The notes below the pieces were generated by a model, which saw only the letters and a program-made list of their open reading frames with translations, had not been told where the DNA came from and did not search any database. Shown here piece after piece: positions 19,868 through 29,769 of a stretch of DNA of 64,000 nucleotides (position 1 is its first letter; every line of letters starts with the position of its first letter). The position numbers and the translations under genes were made by a program. This DNA comes from Sulfuriferula sp. (GTDB lineage: Bacteria > Pseudomonadota > Gammaproteobacteria > Burkholderiales > Sulfuriferulaceae), in the NCBI GenBank assembly GCA_013140765.1, contig JABFSE010000008.1, positions 124,001 through 188,000 of the forward strand, given 5' to 3'.

Positions 19868-22036
19868 TTATTCCGTTATCCGTTGCAAAAACACAGCAGC
19901 CAGTGGCGGCACGGCCAGTATCAAAGATTGCGCAAAACCCATCCACGGCGTATTTTCGGTGTATAACTCCCCCGCATTACCACAGTTGCTACCGCCATAG
20001 TATTCAGAATCAGTATTCAACAAAGTGGTATAACGCCCCGCTTGCGGCACGCCGATACGGTAATCTAAACGTGGTACTGGCGTGAAATTCAGCACCACTA
20101 ATACCTGTTCGGTATCGCTGTGGCGTATCAAGCTCAAGAGCGATTGCTCGCCATCATTGCAATCTACCCAACTAAAGCCGCGTGACTCAAAATCATATTG
20201 ATGCAACGCGGTATGGTGGCGATATAAACGATTCAAATCGCCCACTAAACGCTGCACGCCTTGATGCACAGGGAACTGGCACAAAGTCCAATCTAATTCA
20301 GCTTTATCACGCCACTCGTTCCATTGGGCAAACTCACTGCCCATAAACAATAATTTTTTACCAGGATGCGCATATTGCCAAGCATAGAACAAACGCAAAT
20401 TAGCAAATTTTTGCCAATAATCGCCTGGCATTTTATCTAACATACTCCCCTTAAGATGCACGACTTCATCATGTGACAGCGGCAATACGAAATTCTCGGT
20501 ATAAGCGTAAATTTGACTAAAAGTAAGTTGATTATGCTGGTACTTTCTGTGCACGGGATCGGCTTCAATATAGCTCAGATTGTCGTTCATCCAGCCCATA
20601 TTCCACTTCATCGAGAAACCCAGCCCGCCCATATCCACAGGGCGCGATACCATAGGCCAGGCGGTGGATTCTTCTGCCATCGTCAATACACCCGCAAAGC
20701 GACCATGCACAACGCTGTTTAATTCCTGTAAAAAAGCAATCGCTTCCAGATTCTCACGCCCACCATATTGATTCGCCGCCCACTCACCCGTTTTACGCGA
20801 ATAATCCAGATACAGCATAGAAGCCACTGCATCTACCCGCAAACCGTCAATATGGAATTCTTCTATCCAGAACAGCGCATTGGCTATCAAAAAATTCTTA
20901 ACTTCATTGCGCCCATAATCAAATATCAGCGTGCCCCAATCCTGATGCTCACCACGACGCGGGTCGGCATGTTCATACAAGGGCTCGCCCGTGAATCGCG
21001 CTAAGGCAAAATCATCTTTAGGGAAATGCGCAGGAACCCAATCCAGTATCACGCCTAGCCCCGCTTGATGACAAGCATCGACAAAATCGCGAAACTCGTC
21101 AGGCGTACCGAATCGTGCTGTTGGGGCAAAATAACCCGATACTTGATACCCCCACGATTCATCCAATGGATGCTCGGAAATAGGCAGTAACTCTATGTGC
21201 GTATAAGCCAATTCAGTCAAATACGGTATCAGGCTTTGCATCAACTCACGCCAATTATAAAAACGACCATCGGCATGTCGCCGCCATGAACCAACATGCA
21301 GTTCATAAACGCTCATAGGCTGATGTTGCCAATCAAATTGCGCACGCTGTGCCAGCCAGTGCGCATCTTGCCATACATGCTGACTGACCGCTGGTATGCA
21401 CGAAGCCGTCTCTGGGCGCATAAATGTTTGTTGCGCATAAGGATCAGCCTTAGTAACCAACTGACCATGCCGCCCCAGCATTTCATATTTATAACCCCAA
21501 CCTGCTTGTAAACCTGGAATAAACAACTCCCACACACCGCTTTGACCACGTGAACGCATAGGGCACGCACGCCCATCCCACTGGTTAAAATCACCTATCA
21601 CGCTGACGCGTTGCACGCTAGGAGCCCATACTGCAAATTGGCAACCTGCAACGCCATCCACCACACAAGTCCGTGCGCCCAAGACCTGCCAAGCATCATG
21701 GTGTTTGCCCACGCCTAGCAAATACAAATCCAGCTCACCAATCTGCGGTGCAAAGGTATAAGGACTAATAGCCGAATGCGTAGCACCACTGGCTTTCGCT
21801 ATCCAACGTAATTCAGGATGCGCATCACCTCGTTTTGCCGTGCGCAATTCAAACAAATCAGTCTCTTTAACGCGACTAAATACCGCCCCCGTTGCCAAGC
21901 TCACCTGTTCGGCGGCAGGCATGAAAACACGCAACACCCAAACTGATTCAGCTTGTTGATGCCAACCTAAAATGGCAAATGGGTCGTGATGTGTACCCTG
22001 CTGGATACGATGTACATTTTGTTTATTATTTGGCAT
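19868..22036 (-). CDS. glgB: 1,4-alpha-glucan branching enzyme
   Basis: Creates alpha-1,6 branches in glycogen; GH13. The 722-residue product has an N-terminal carbohydrate-binding (N1) module, a CBM48 domain (around [20 protein letters not shown]), the catalytic barrel with [20 protein letters not shown] (nucleophile Asp), MAEESTAWP (acid/base Glu) and [10 protein letters not shown] (third Asp), and the C-terminal amylase domain. Its start overlaps the end of malQ by 11 bases, indicating translational coupling. Confidence 0.96.
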   Translation of the reverse strand: MPNNKQNVHRIQQGTHHDPFAILGWHQQAESVWVLRVFMPAAEQVSLATGAVFSRVKETDLFELRTAKRGDAHPELRWIAKASGATHSAISPYTFAPQIGELDLYLLGVGKHHDAWQVLGARTCVVDGVAGCQFAVWAPSVQRVSVIGDFNQWDGRACPMRSRGQSGVWELFIPGLQAGWGYKYEMLGRHGQLVTKADPYAQQTFMRPETASCIPAVSQHVWQDAHWLAQRAQFDWQHQPMSVYELHVGSWRRHADGRFYNWRELMQSLIPYLTELAYTHIELLPISEHPLDESWGYQVSGYFAPTARFGTPDEFRDFVDACHQAGLGVILDWVPAHFPKDDFALARFTGEPLYEHADPRRGEHQDWGTLIFDYGRNEVKNFLIANALFWIEEFHIDGLRVDAVASMLYLDYSRKTGEWAANQYGGRENLEAIAFLQELNSVVHGRFAGVLTMAEESTAWPMVSRPVDMGGLGFSMKWNMGWMNDNLSYIEADPVHRKYQHNQLTFSQIYAYTENFVLPLSHDEVVHLKGSMLDKMPGDYWQKFANLRLFYAWQYAHPGKKLLFMGSEFAQWNEWRDKAELDWTLCQFPVHQGVQRLVGDLNRLYRHHTALHQYDFESRGFSWVDCNDGEQSLLSLIRHSDTEQVLVVLNFTPVPRLDYRIGVPQAGRYTTLLNTDSEYYGGSNCGNAGELYTENTPWMGFAQSLILAVPPLAAVFLQRITE

Positions 22037-23390
22037 GAGTTAATCGTTTAGTTTGCTGTAAAAGTTGGTACAAATTTGTTGCTAAATCCGCAGGTACATC
22101 TTGCCACTGAAATTGCCATGTCCAATTCCCGTCAGACGTACCTGGCGTATTCATTCTGCCATCGCTATCCAACCCCAACAAATCTTGCATAGGGACAATA
22201 GCTAAATCCGATACGCTATTAAAAATAGTGTATATCATCGCCTCGTTCAAGCCACTGCTGTCGTCTATCTCCAGCGCGGTTAATACCATCCTCTGTTGTT
22301 CTGCTGGCAAGCTATTGAACCAGCCCAGCGTGGTGTCATTGTCATGCGTGCCTGTATAGTACACACGGTCAGGGGTCACATTTTGCGGCTTATGCGGGTT
22401 ATCTTCATAGCTGTCAAAAGCAAACTGTAACACGCTCATGCCAGGCAAATGAAACTGCTCTCTGAGGGCGACGACATCAGGCGTAATCACGCCTAAATCT
22501 TCCGCCACCAACGGCACACTACCCATATCCGCCTGTATGCACTGCAACAACGCATCGCCAGGCACCGCTTGCCAATAACCATCCATCGCTGTCGGACTCG
22601 CCGCTGGTATCATCCAAGAAGCCGCCAAGCCACGAAAGTGATCTATGCGCACCAAGTCAAAAAACTCAAAATGGTAACGTAAACGTTCACGCCACCAAAT
22701 AAAATCTGACTGCCGCATATAATCCCAATCATATTGCGGATTGCCCCAACGCTGCCCAGTTGCCGAAAAATAATCAGGCGGCACGCCTGCAACCAAAGTT
22801 GCTTGCCCTGCCTCATCCAATAAAAAGCAATGCGGATTCGCCCACACATCAGCACTATCGTGCGCAACAAAAATCGGCATATCGCCGAACAAAGCAATTT
22901 GTCGCTCTGCGGCATAGTGGCGCACGTCCTGCCAATACACATAAAACTGATATTGCTGTTGTATCAGCCAGTTAATTTCCAGCTGATATTGTTGTTTAAC
23001 GGTTTGTAACGCCAACACCTCACGTTGCCGTAATGCGTTGGGCCAGTCCACCCATGACGCGCCATCATGTGTTTTTTTTAACTGCATGAATAACGCATAA
23101 TTATCCACCCAGTGCTGTTGTGCGTGATGCCAAGCCTGAAATGCGGGTGCATCAATATCAACCGCAGGTAAATCAGTAGGAAACAAAGCAGGATTAAGCG
23201 CAAAGGCAGAAGCGCACTGATACGGCGAAATCCCTGCCAGCGGCACACCCAATGGCAACATTTGCCACACGCCCACACCCGTATCGGCTAACCAGTCTAA
23301 CCAGCGGTGAGCATCATCCAAGCGTGCTGACGGTAATGAAGTAGGATGCAACAACACTCCTGCCTGACGGACTTGCACGCCCGCGCTCAT
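22026..23390 (-). CDS. malQ: 4-alpha-glucanotransferase (GH77)
   Basis: Disproportionates malto-oligosaccharides by moving alpha-1,4 glucan segments. The short form, 454 residues, is of the plant D-enzyme / Thermus amylomaltase kind rather than the longer E. coli MalQ. Motifs include GVLLHPTSLPS (11-21), VRIDHFRGLAASW (nucleophile Asp), LVAEDLGVITPDV (acid/base Glu) and TGTHDNDTTLGWF. It overlaps the GH57 gene by 4 bases and glgB by 11, so glucan remodelling is built into the glycogen operon. Confidence 0.95.
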   Translation of the reverse strand: MSAGVQVRQAGVLLHPTSLPSARLDDAHRWLDWLADTGVGVWQMLPLGVPLAGISPYQCASAFALNPALFPTDLPAVDIDAPAFQAWHHAQQHWVDNYALFMQLKKTHDGASWVDWPNALRQREVLALQTVKQQYQLEINWLIQQQYQFYVYWQDVRHYAAERQIALFGDMPIFVAHDSADVWANPHCFLLDEAGQATLVAGVPPDYFSATGQRWGNPQYDWDYMRQSDFIWWRERLRYHFEFFDLVRIDHFRGLAASWMIPAASPTAMDGYWQAVPGDALLQCIQADMGSVPLVAEDLGVITPDVVALREQFHLPGMSVLQFAFDSYEDNPHKPQNVTPDRVYYTGTHDNDTTLGWFNSLPAEQQRMVLTALEIDDSSGLNEAMIYTIFNSVSDLAIVPMQDLLGLDSDGRMNTPGTSDGNWTWQFQWQDVPADLATNLYQLLQQTKRLTHAK

Positions 23391-25108
23391 TCTACGTTCC
23401 TGCGCATCGTACCTGCATTTTCAGCATTACCGCCACCTTGTGACAACGGTATATCCAACATGGCAGGCGCGGCAACACCCAGCAATTTATACAGCTCGCG
23501 TAATTGTTCACGATAAAGCTGCTCAAAATCGCTCACGCTACCCGCTGGATTGTAATCACCAAACCACCAAAACCAATCAGAGCCTTCGCATACGGCTAAT
23601 TGCTGGGTCGCATCGGCTAGTTTTTTCGCGCTCAACTTACCTTTGGCAACTACTTTGTCATACGCTGTTTTCGCCGCCACCAAATAATCCCAGCCGCGAT
23701 TTTTATCAGGCGAGCCTATCCACGTCGAGAACGAACCATACACCCAACTCCCCGCGCAAATTTGCGGCAATGGCAAGGCGGGCACTGTTTTCGCCACGTC
23801 GGCAAATGTCGTGGTGCGCACACGGGGTGCAGTCGATAACGCCTCATACAGCGCATCTAAAAAATGCTGACCGTTATCGGGATAGTATTCCCACGCGTTT
23901 TCACCATCCAATATCACCGACACGACATACTGATCCGCCTCATCACCGAGAAAATTAGCGATATTAGTCAGATGCTGTACAAAATCACGCGCCGCATCAT
24001 CTGCGTGCCAATCGCTATAACGGAAACCGATTAAATCTGACAAACCATCATCACGGAAAAACAAGCGCGTCTGCAATTCATTATGCTGACGCGGTTTGAA
24101 TAAGCCCCGTTTGCTATCGCTATCCAAGCCTTCACAGCCTGACAAATGGCAACTATTACGCCACACACCTTCGCCTGAAGCTGTCCAAGCGATACCATGC
24201 GCATCCAATAACGCCACCGCATCCTCGCTGATGCCACCCTCAGCCAGCCACACACCTTTAGGCTGCTGTCCAAAATAATGTGCAAAAACAGCCAAACCAT
24301 GCGTAACATGCCAAGCACTACGCGCATCCCCATCAGGATACGCCAACGCCTGCGGACGCGGTGCTTCAGGTGTTGCACACTGCATATTCTCAAAGCTATG
24401 CAATAACGGAATAATCGGATGCCCATAAGGTGTCATCGCTAATTCAACTTGCCCACGCTCAAACAAAGCGCGATAACGCGGTATCAACCCCGCGAGACAA
24501 TCACGCATCACCGTCAACAAAGTACGTCGTTGCGCCGCACTGAAACAGCCTTGATGCGCAAACAAAGCCTGCACTTCGTCTGATTTGCGTAAGCTCTGCC
24601 CTAGCCAAGCAAGATGATACCAAGTCAGCAAATCAAGGAAATACTGATCGTTCAGATAACGCACCGCGCAACCCACACTGGTACAACCCACGCCCATATC
24701 GTCAGTCGCACCAACCAGTTGCAAAAGCGCACTAAAAGCGGGGTAAGGATGGATCATCCGTGGCGCATGGCAACGTTGGCAATCGCGTATCAATTGCAAC
24801 CGTGCCGCCTCATCCGATGGTATCGGAGCAATACCTGCCAACAGATTCAGCAAGCCATCCTGCATAGCACTACCCGTATCCAGAAAACGCGTGATTTGTT
24901 GCGCGTAATCATCTATTTGCTCCAGCAATACGGGCACAAAATTGACCACGGCACGCATATCAGGATGCGACTCCAGATGCGCAGCCATATCGCTATAATC
25001 TTTAATGCCATGCAAGTAAACCCAAGGCAAACGATACTCGCCCGTGAGCCCTTGCCGATAATAAGGTTGGTGCATATGCCAACACAAAACCACATTCAAG
25101 CGACTCAT
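23387..25108 (-). CDS. GH57 alpha-glucanase / glucanotransferase
   Basis: 573-residue cytoplasmic GH57 enzyme. The family start LNVVLCWHMHQPYYR contains the HQP motif; GVWLAEGGISEDA supplies the catalytic Glu and SVILDGENAWEYY the catalytic Asp; WFWWFGDYNP near the end is shared with the COG1449 amylase group. Activity could be alpha-amylase, amylopullulanase or 4-alpha-glucanotransferase; sequence alone does not decide. It follows glgC by 21 bases and overlaps malQ by 4, so it probably trims or remodels glycogen-derived chains. Confidence 0.9.
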   Translation of the reverse strand: MSRLNVVLCWHMHQPYYRQGLTGEYRLPWVYLHGIKDYSDMAAHLESHPDMRAVVNFVPVLLEQIDDYAQQITRFLDTGSAMQDGLLNLLAGIAPIPSDEAARLQLIRDCQRCHAPRMIHPYPAFSALLQLVGATDDMGVGCTSVGCAVRYLNDQYFLDLLTWYHLAWLGQSLRKSDEVQALFAHQGCFSAAQRRTLLTVMRDCLAGLIPRYRALFERGQVELAMTPYGHPIIPLLHSFENMQCATPEAPRPQALAYPDGDARSAWHVTHGLAVFAHYFGQQPKGVWLAEGGISEDAVALLDAHGIAWTASGEGVWRNSCHLSGCEGLDSDSKRGLFKPRQHNELQTRLFFRDDGLSDLIGFRYSDWHADDAARDFVQHLTNIANFLGDEADQYVVSVILDGENAWEYYPDNGQHFLDALYEALSTAPRVRTTTFADVAKTVPALPLPQICAGSWVYGSFSTWIGSPDKNRGWDYLVAAKTAYDKVVAKGKLSAKKLADATQQLAVCEGSDWFWWFGDYNPAGSVSDFEQLYREQLRELYKLLGVAAPAMLDIPLSQGGGNAENAGTMRRNVE

Positions 25109-25129
25109 ACTGTCTTACCTTTTTAGTTG

Positions 25130-26425
25130 CTAACGATATAAATGTTGCCCTAACATTTCCGGTGTCACCAACACGATGCCTTCTTGCGTAACATGGAAAC
25201 GCTGGGCATCCGCCACCAAGTCTTCACCGATTATCGTACCATCAGGAATAACACAGGCTTTATCAATAATTGCCCGCGTAATACGACAGTTTTTACCTAT
25301 CGACACTTTGGGCAAAATGACACAATCTTTTACCAAACTATAGCTTTCCACCGTACAACCAAAGAACACCACTGAACGCTTCACCCGCGCACCAGAAATA
25401 ATACAGCCTGCGGAAATCAATGAATCTATCGCTTCACCACGTCGCCCCTCATCATCAAAAATAAACTTTGCAGGCGGGGATTGCGGTTGATAAGTCCAAA
25501 TAGGCCAATCACGGTCATATAAATTCAGCTCGGGGTCTATCGCACACAGCTCCATATTCGATTTCCAATAGGAATATACTGTCCCCACATCGCGCCAATA
25601 ACCAGGCGCACCTGTTTCATCGCGGAACGGATACGCCATAGCACGCGATTCATGGATATTGCTAGGAATAATATCCTTACCAAAATCATGCGAAGAACCT
25701 TCAACTTCTGCATCTTCCTTCAGTATTTTGAATAAAAATGCTGTACTAAAAACATAAATCCCCATAGAAGCCAAGGCAATATCAGGCTTGCCTGGCATCG
25801 CTTCTGGGTTAGCAGGCTTTTCGGTGAACTTAGTAATACGCATTTCATCGTCAACCGACATGACGCCAAATTCAGTCGCTTCCATGCGCGGCACTTCGAT
25901 ACAGCCTACGGTAAAATCCGCACCTGTTTCTACGTGATGCAATAACATCGCCGAATAATCCATGGTGTAAATATGATCCCCGCCCAGCACAATGACGTAT
26001 TTAGGGTTATGGCGGAGCACAATGTCCAAGTTTTGGAATAGCGCATCAGCCGTGCCTTGATACCATTCTTTTTTATGCGTGCGTTGTTGCGCAGGCAAAA
26101 TTTCGACAAATTCACCTATCTCCGCCCGCATAAAGCTCCAGGCTCGTTGTAAATGACGAATTAAAGAATGTGATTTATATTGCGTTAATACACCAATACG
26201 ACGCAAACCCGAATTCACGCAATTAGATAAAGCGAAATCCACAATACGGTATTTGCCGCCAAACGGCACAGCAGGCTTGGCACGCCAAGAAGTCAGGTTT
26301 TTTAGACGCGAACCTTCACCGCCAGCCAATACCAACACTAATGTTTTACGCGTTAATTCCGTCACCATTTTTGGTTCTGTGTAATAGCGGTAAAGTTTTT
26401 CTTGTTGCTCTTTCGTTACAGTCAT
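25130..26425 (-). CDS. glgC: Glucose-1-phosphate adenylyltransferase
   Basis: Makes ADP-glucose, the committed step of glycogen synthesis. 431 residues; the nucleotide site GGEGSRLKNLTSWRAKPAVP starts near residue 35, followed by FGGKYRIVDFALSNC, the sugar-site region IVLGGDHIYTMDY and a C-terminal left-handed beta-helix with hexapeptide repeats. The ATG is preceded by GGAGAAG about 10 bases upstream. It lies 113 bases downstream of the glucokinase-like gene, same strand; I found no convincing promoter in that gap. Confidence 0.97.
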   Translation of the reverse strand: MTVTKEQQEKLYRYYTEPKMVTELTRKTLVLVLAGGEGSRLKNLTSWRAKPAVPFGGKYRIVDFALSNCVNSGLRRIGVLTQYKSHSLIRHLQRAWSFMRAEIGEFVEILPAQQRTHKKEWYQGTADALFQNLDIVLRHNPKYVIVLGGDHIYTMDYSAMLLHHVETGADFTVGCIEVPRMEATEFGVMSVDDEMRITKFTEKPANPEAMPGKPDIALASMGIYVFSTAFLFKILKEDAEVEGSSHDFGKDIIPSNIHESRAMAYPFRDETGAPGYWRDVGTVYSYWKSNMELCAIDPELNLYDRDWPIWTYQPQSPPAKFIFDDEGRRGEAIDSLISAGCIISGARVKRSVVFFGCTVESYSLVKDCVILPKVSIGKNCRITRAIIDKACVIPDGTIIGEDLVADAQRFHVTQEGIVLVTPEMLGQHLYR

Positions 26426-26538
26426 TTTTCATCTTCTCCAAAATTATTAACTATCCGTATATTTATACTAAGCAATACTCACACCAACATCAGCCACTAC
26501 ACACCCTCGTCATTAAAAAATTTAATTCGCCTTTAATA

Positions 26539-27504
26539 TCAACTACCCATTGCCATCTGCATTACACCTTGCAAACCCAAACGCGGATTGGTGACTAAAT
26601 AAATTGGCGTTTTTTGCACCAAATCAGCCATGCGCCCTTTAGCAGTGCATATTTGCATAAACCGCCTATCAGCCATCCATGCTTGTAAGTGTATCGCCAT
26701 GCCGCCCGCAATATATAGCCCACCTTGAGGTTGATATAACATGGCTACATTGCCTACCCATGCCGCATAAATATCCACCAATAACTGCACCGCCTGCCGC
26801 GCTAACGCATTGCCCGCCAGTGCCAGACTATGTATTTGAGCCGCATCAAGCACGGTAGCACCTTGTTTATACAGCCGCAATGTTAAAAATTCATGCACCG
26901 CGCTCAAACCAGCACCCGACAAAATACGCGCCCATGCAACATGGGCATAGCGTGCTCGCAACCAAACCAGCAACTGCATTTGCAATTCATCCGCAGGGGC
27001 AAAATCAATATGCCCAGCCTCAGTCGGGTGAATGCGATACACACCATCCGCATCCACTTGCATCCAAGCCAATCCTAACCCCATAACTACCCGCACACCG
27101 CCAAGCCGCACCAGCCCGTGGTTAAGCACACGATAATCAGCCTTGGCGAGCGTTGCCACACCCATCGCCGCTGCTTCACAAGCACTGACGATACGCACAT
27201 CAGCAATCGCCAAGTCTCGCTTTAATGCCACCACATCGACCACAGTAGGCAACGCCAACACTACCCTATCAGGCACACGCACGCTATGCCCTGCGTCTGC
27301 AATAAACTGATACACCAAATCGCTGACACTGGTGAAGTCAGTACGCATATACGTCGTTTCAAAACGCACAACAGCTGGATGATGCAGCTTATGCGTAAAC
27401 CAGACCAACCGACTCCGAGTTGTCCCCACATCGCCTGCGACGACCTGAATAGTATGTGTACCGAGCTGATTATTAGCATCAGCCCAATGCTGGATATTTT
27501 TCAT
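26539..27504 (-). CDS. Glucokinase-family protein with altered active site
   Basis: 321 residues of the Glk (PF02685) family, recognised by TEAGHIDFAP (161-170) and RILSGAGLSAVHEFL (193-207). Compared from memory with E. coli Glk, the phosphate loop GDIGGTNAR is GDVGTTRSR (24-32), the catalytic Asp100 position is Ala108 (IVSACEAAAM against IINDFTAVSM), Glu187 is Ala192, and the sugar-binding TNHxW stretch is absent, whereas the Glu157 and His160 equivalents are kept (Glu162, His165). It is therefore probably not an ordinary active glucokinase. It heads the glycogen cluster, so a sensory or structural role is conceivable. Confidence 0.75.
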   Translation of the reverse strand: MKNIQHWADANNQLGTHTIQVVAGDVGTTRSRLVWFTHKLHHPAVVRFETTYMRTDFTSVSDLVYQFIADAGHSVRVPDRVVLALPTVVDVVALKRDLAIADVRIVSACEAAAMGVATLAKADYRVLNHGLVRLGGVRVVMGLGLAWMQVDADGVYRIHPTEAGHIDFAPADELQMQLLVWLRARYAHVAWARILSGAGLSAVHEFLTLRLYKQGATVLDAAQIHSLALAGNALARQAVQLLVDIYAAWVGNVAMLYQPQGGLYIAGGMAIHLQAWMADRRFMQICTAKGRMADLVQKTPIYLVTNPRLGLQGVMQMAMGS

Positions 27505-27621
27505 GATAAATGCGACATACCGTTTGATTCATTCTACGCCCGAATAACAGCGATTATCTAGCCACCAATACAATTAAAACCCTCCCTGCTTGAAAATAAT
27601 GCAAATCACCCCACGTCTATC

Positions 27622-27665
27622 TTGTTAATTAAATTGCCTCGTGATATAAATAAGAATCTTTCTCA
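27622..27665 (+). promoter_or_regulatory. feoAB promoter with Fur-box-like site
   Basis: TTGTTA (27622-27627), a 17-base spacer and TATAAA (27645-27650) with an upstream TG (extended -10) form a good sigma-70 promoter 28 bases before feoA. Directly downstream, TAAGAATCTTTCTCA (27651-27665) matches about 10 of 14 positions of the 7-1-7 Fur inverted repeat, placed over the likely transcription start where iron-bound Fur would block RNA polymerase. The promoter is seen directly; Fur control is inferred from this and the iron transport genes. Confidence 0.55.
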
Positions 27666-27677
27666 TTTGTGATAAAA

Positions 27678-27911
27678 ATGCACACCACGCTAGATCACCT
27701 ACAACCGAATCAAACAGGCATTATTGCCGCGATAGACGCGGGGGCTGAATTAACCCGCCGCATGTGCGCATTAGGTTTGCGCTTAGGACGCATGGTAGAA
27801 GTCGTGCGCATTGCACCTATGCGCGGTCCGTTACAAATCCGCATTGGTCACACCGAGTTAATGATACGTCGGGCTGATGCCGCCAAAATTAACATCACAC
27901 TCAATTCATGA
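27678..27911 (+). CDS. feoA: Ferrous iron transport protein A
   Basis: 77-residue SH3-like FeoA, a small cytoplasmic partner of FeoB. Typical features are the TGIIAAIDAG opening, MCALGLRLGRMVEVV and PLQIRIGHTELMIRRADAAKI. The ATG at 27678 is preferred over an in-frame GTG at 27669. Its stop overlaps the feoB start (ATGA). No feoC follows. Confidence 0.93.
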   Translation: MHTTLDHLQPNQTGIIAAIDAGAELTRRMCALGLRLGRMVEVVRIAPMRGPLQIRIGHTELMIRRADAAKINITLNS

Positions 27912-29695
27912 TGAAACGCATAGCCCTGTTAGGTATGCCCAATACGGGCAAATCCACTTTCTTTAACCGCCTCACAGGCGCAGGTGCGCGAGTCGGCAAC
28001 TGGCCTGGCATTACGGTTGATTTGCTATCAGCCAAAGTATTGCTGGCTGGCAATATGGTAGAAATGATAGATTTGCCAGGCATTTATAACCTGCATGGCT
28101 TTTCTGACGATGAACAAGTCGTGCGTCACTTTCTTGAATCGCAAGCTGTCAATGGCTTAGTCGTTATACTCAACGCCACACAACTCGACCGCCAGCTGGC
28201 GTTATTACTGCAACTAAAAACGCTACGACTCCCGATTACCCTCGTCCTCAACATGCAGGATGAGGCGCAACAAATGGGAATTAAAATAGATATTCCACGC
28301 CTATCGCAAGCATTGGGCATAGAAATCAACATGATAAGCGCAAAATATGGGCAAGGTTTTGGCAAAGCGCGTGCCGCGATAGAGTCGCTTATACATCAGC
28401 AAACCACCCCTATTCATGCCGATGCCAGCGCGTTTGGGCAAGATGACAACATAGAAATAATGCTAGATCGCATCGTCAGCGATACCGTCAGCACGCCCGT
28501 CACTTTGCCGCCCGATATTAGCCGTCGCTTAGACAAATTACTCCTGCATCCCATACTCGGATTACCCCTGTTTTTCTTGACCGTATTTTTGCTGTTTCAA
28601 ATTGTTTACGGCATAGGTACGCCACTTCAAGACGGCATGGGTTGGTTGTTAGACTGGTTCAAAGTACATCTACTGACACCCGCGTTAAGCAATGCACCTT
28701 ACGCCATTAAAAGCTTTATTACCGAAGGTGTATTTGACGGTATCGGCACGGTATTGACCTTTTTACCTATCATCGTGATTTTCTTCATGTTCATGGCTAT
28801 CATCGAAGACAGCGGTTATCTCTCACGCGCCGCTTATCTTATGGATGCGGTCATGGCAAAAGTAGGCTTGGATGGTCGCTCATTCGTCATGCAACTCATG
28901 GGCATGGGCTGCAACGTGCCCGCGCTCATGGGCACACGTGTCATGCGCTCACGGGCATTGCGGTTGCTGACCATGCTGGTGATACCTTTTTCACTGTGCT
29001 CGGCGCGGCTACAAGTTTTTTTATTTTTCACCACCGCCATTTTTGCCCCGCGTGCAGCGGCGGCAGTCATGTTCTCGTTATATTTCATGAGCTTTGCCAT
29101 GGCGTTTTTAACCGCATTTGTCTGGCGCGGCAAATACCGTAGCCACGAGCCCCTGTTATTAGAATTGCCACCTTACCGATTTCCCACTTTCAAACAATTA
29201 TTAACCGAAGGCTGGCAACAGTCTGGGCATTTTTTACGTGGCGCATCAGGTTATATCATCGCTGGTGTGATTATCGTTTGGGCACTCACGCATTATCCAT
29301 TCAATGTCCCACCCGCCAGCGCGACCACCTTAGCAGGGCGACTCGCCAGCTGGATGGAACCTATTTTCCAACCACTGGGTATAGACAGCCTGCTCTCTAT
29401 CGCCTTGTTATTTGGCTTTATCGCCAAAGAAATCGTCGTCGGTGCGCTGGCTGTGATTTATGGTGCAGGGCAAGCTAACTTATCAGGCATATTGGCGCAT
29501 CAGCTCGATTGGGTGCAAGCCTATAGTTTCATGCTATTCACCTTGATTTACACGCCTTGCGTATCCACTATTGCCGTACTCAAACAAGAGTCTAAGAGCT
29601 GGTGGTTTACCATTTTGGCCGTTGTTTGGCCGTTAGGATTGGCTTGGCTGGTCAGCTTTATTTTTTACCAAAGTGCCCGCGCCTTAGGTTGGTAA
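27908..29695 (+). CDS. feoB: Ferrous iron transporter FeoB
   Basis: GTP-dependent ferrous iron permease of the inner membrane. The G domain shows GMPNTGKST (G1, 9-17), DLPGIYNL (G3) and NMQD (G4), followed by two Gate domains, including MQLMGMGCNVPALMGTR, and about eight membrane helices. At 595 residues it is the short form common in betaproteobacteria, not the ~770-residue E. coli type. Two adjacent ATG codons (27908, 27911) are possible; the first couples with feoA. A strong terminator follows. Confidence 0.95.
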   Translation: MMKRIALLGMPNTGKSTFFNRLTGAGARVGNWPGITVDLLSAKVLLAGNMVEMIDLPGIYNLHGFSDDEQVVRHFLESQAVNGLVVILNATQLDRQLALLLQLKTLRLPITLVLNMQDEAQQMGIKIDIPRLSQALGIEINMISAKYGQGFGKARAAIESLIHQQTTPIHADASAFGQDDNIEIMLDRIVSDTVSTPVTLPPDISRRLDKLLLHPILGLPLFFLTVFLLFQIVYGIGTPLQDGMGWLLDWFKVHLLTPALSNAPYAIKSFITEGVFDGIGTVLTFLPIIVIFFMFMAIIEDSGYLSRAAYLMDAVMAKVGLDGRSFVMQLMGMGCNVPALMGTRVMRSRALRLLTMLVIPFSLCSARLQVFLFFTTAIFAPRAAAAVMFSLYFMSFAMAFLTAFVWRGKYRSHEPLLLELPPYRFPTFKQLLTEGWQQSGHFLRGASGYIIAGVIIVWALTHYPFNVPPASATTLAGRLASWMEPIFQPLGIDSLLSIALLFGFIAKEIVVGALAVIYGAGQANLSGILAHQLDWVQAYSFMLFTLIYTPCVSTIAVLKQESKSWWFTILAVVWPLGLAWLVSFIFYQSARALGW

Positions 29696-29719
29696 TCACA
29701 TCAGCCTTGCCGAAATGAC

Positions 29720-29749
29720 AAACTCACGCTAAAGTGGCGTGAGTTTTTT
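29720..29749 (+). terminator. Rho-independent terminator after feoB
   Basis: Ten-base perfect arms AAACTCACGC (29720-29729) and GCGTGAGTTT (29737-29746) surround a 7-base loop and run into TTTTTT. It closes the feoAB unit before the exbB ribosome site at 29757. Confidence 0.9.
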
Positions 29750-29769
29750 AATACTTAGGGAGTAAATGC

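Noticed and set aside
23440-23958. 172-codon plus-strand frame opposite the end of the GH57 gene
   Set aside because: Same reason: shadow frame with no domain and no initiation signal.
24614-25126. 170-codon plus-strand frame opposite the GH57 gene
   Set aside because: Antisense shadow; rich in His/Arg/Thr/Gln, no recognisable family, and the GH57 motifs on the other strand are convincing.
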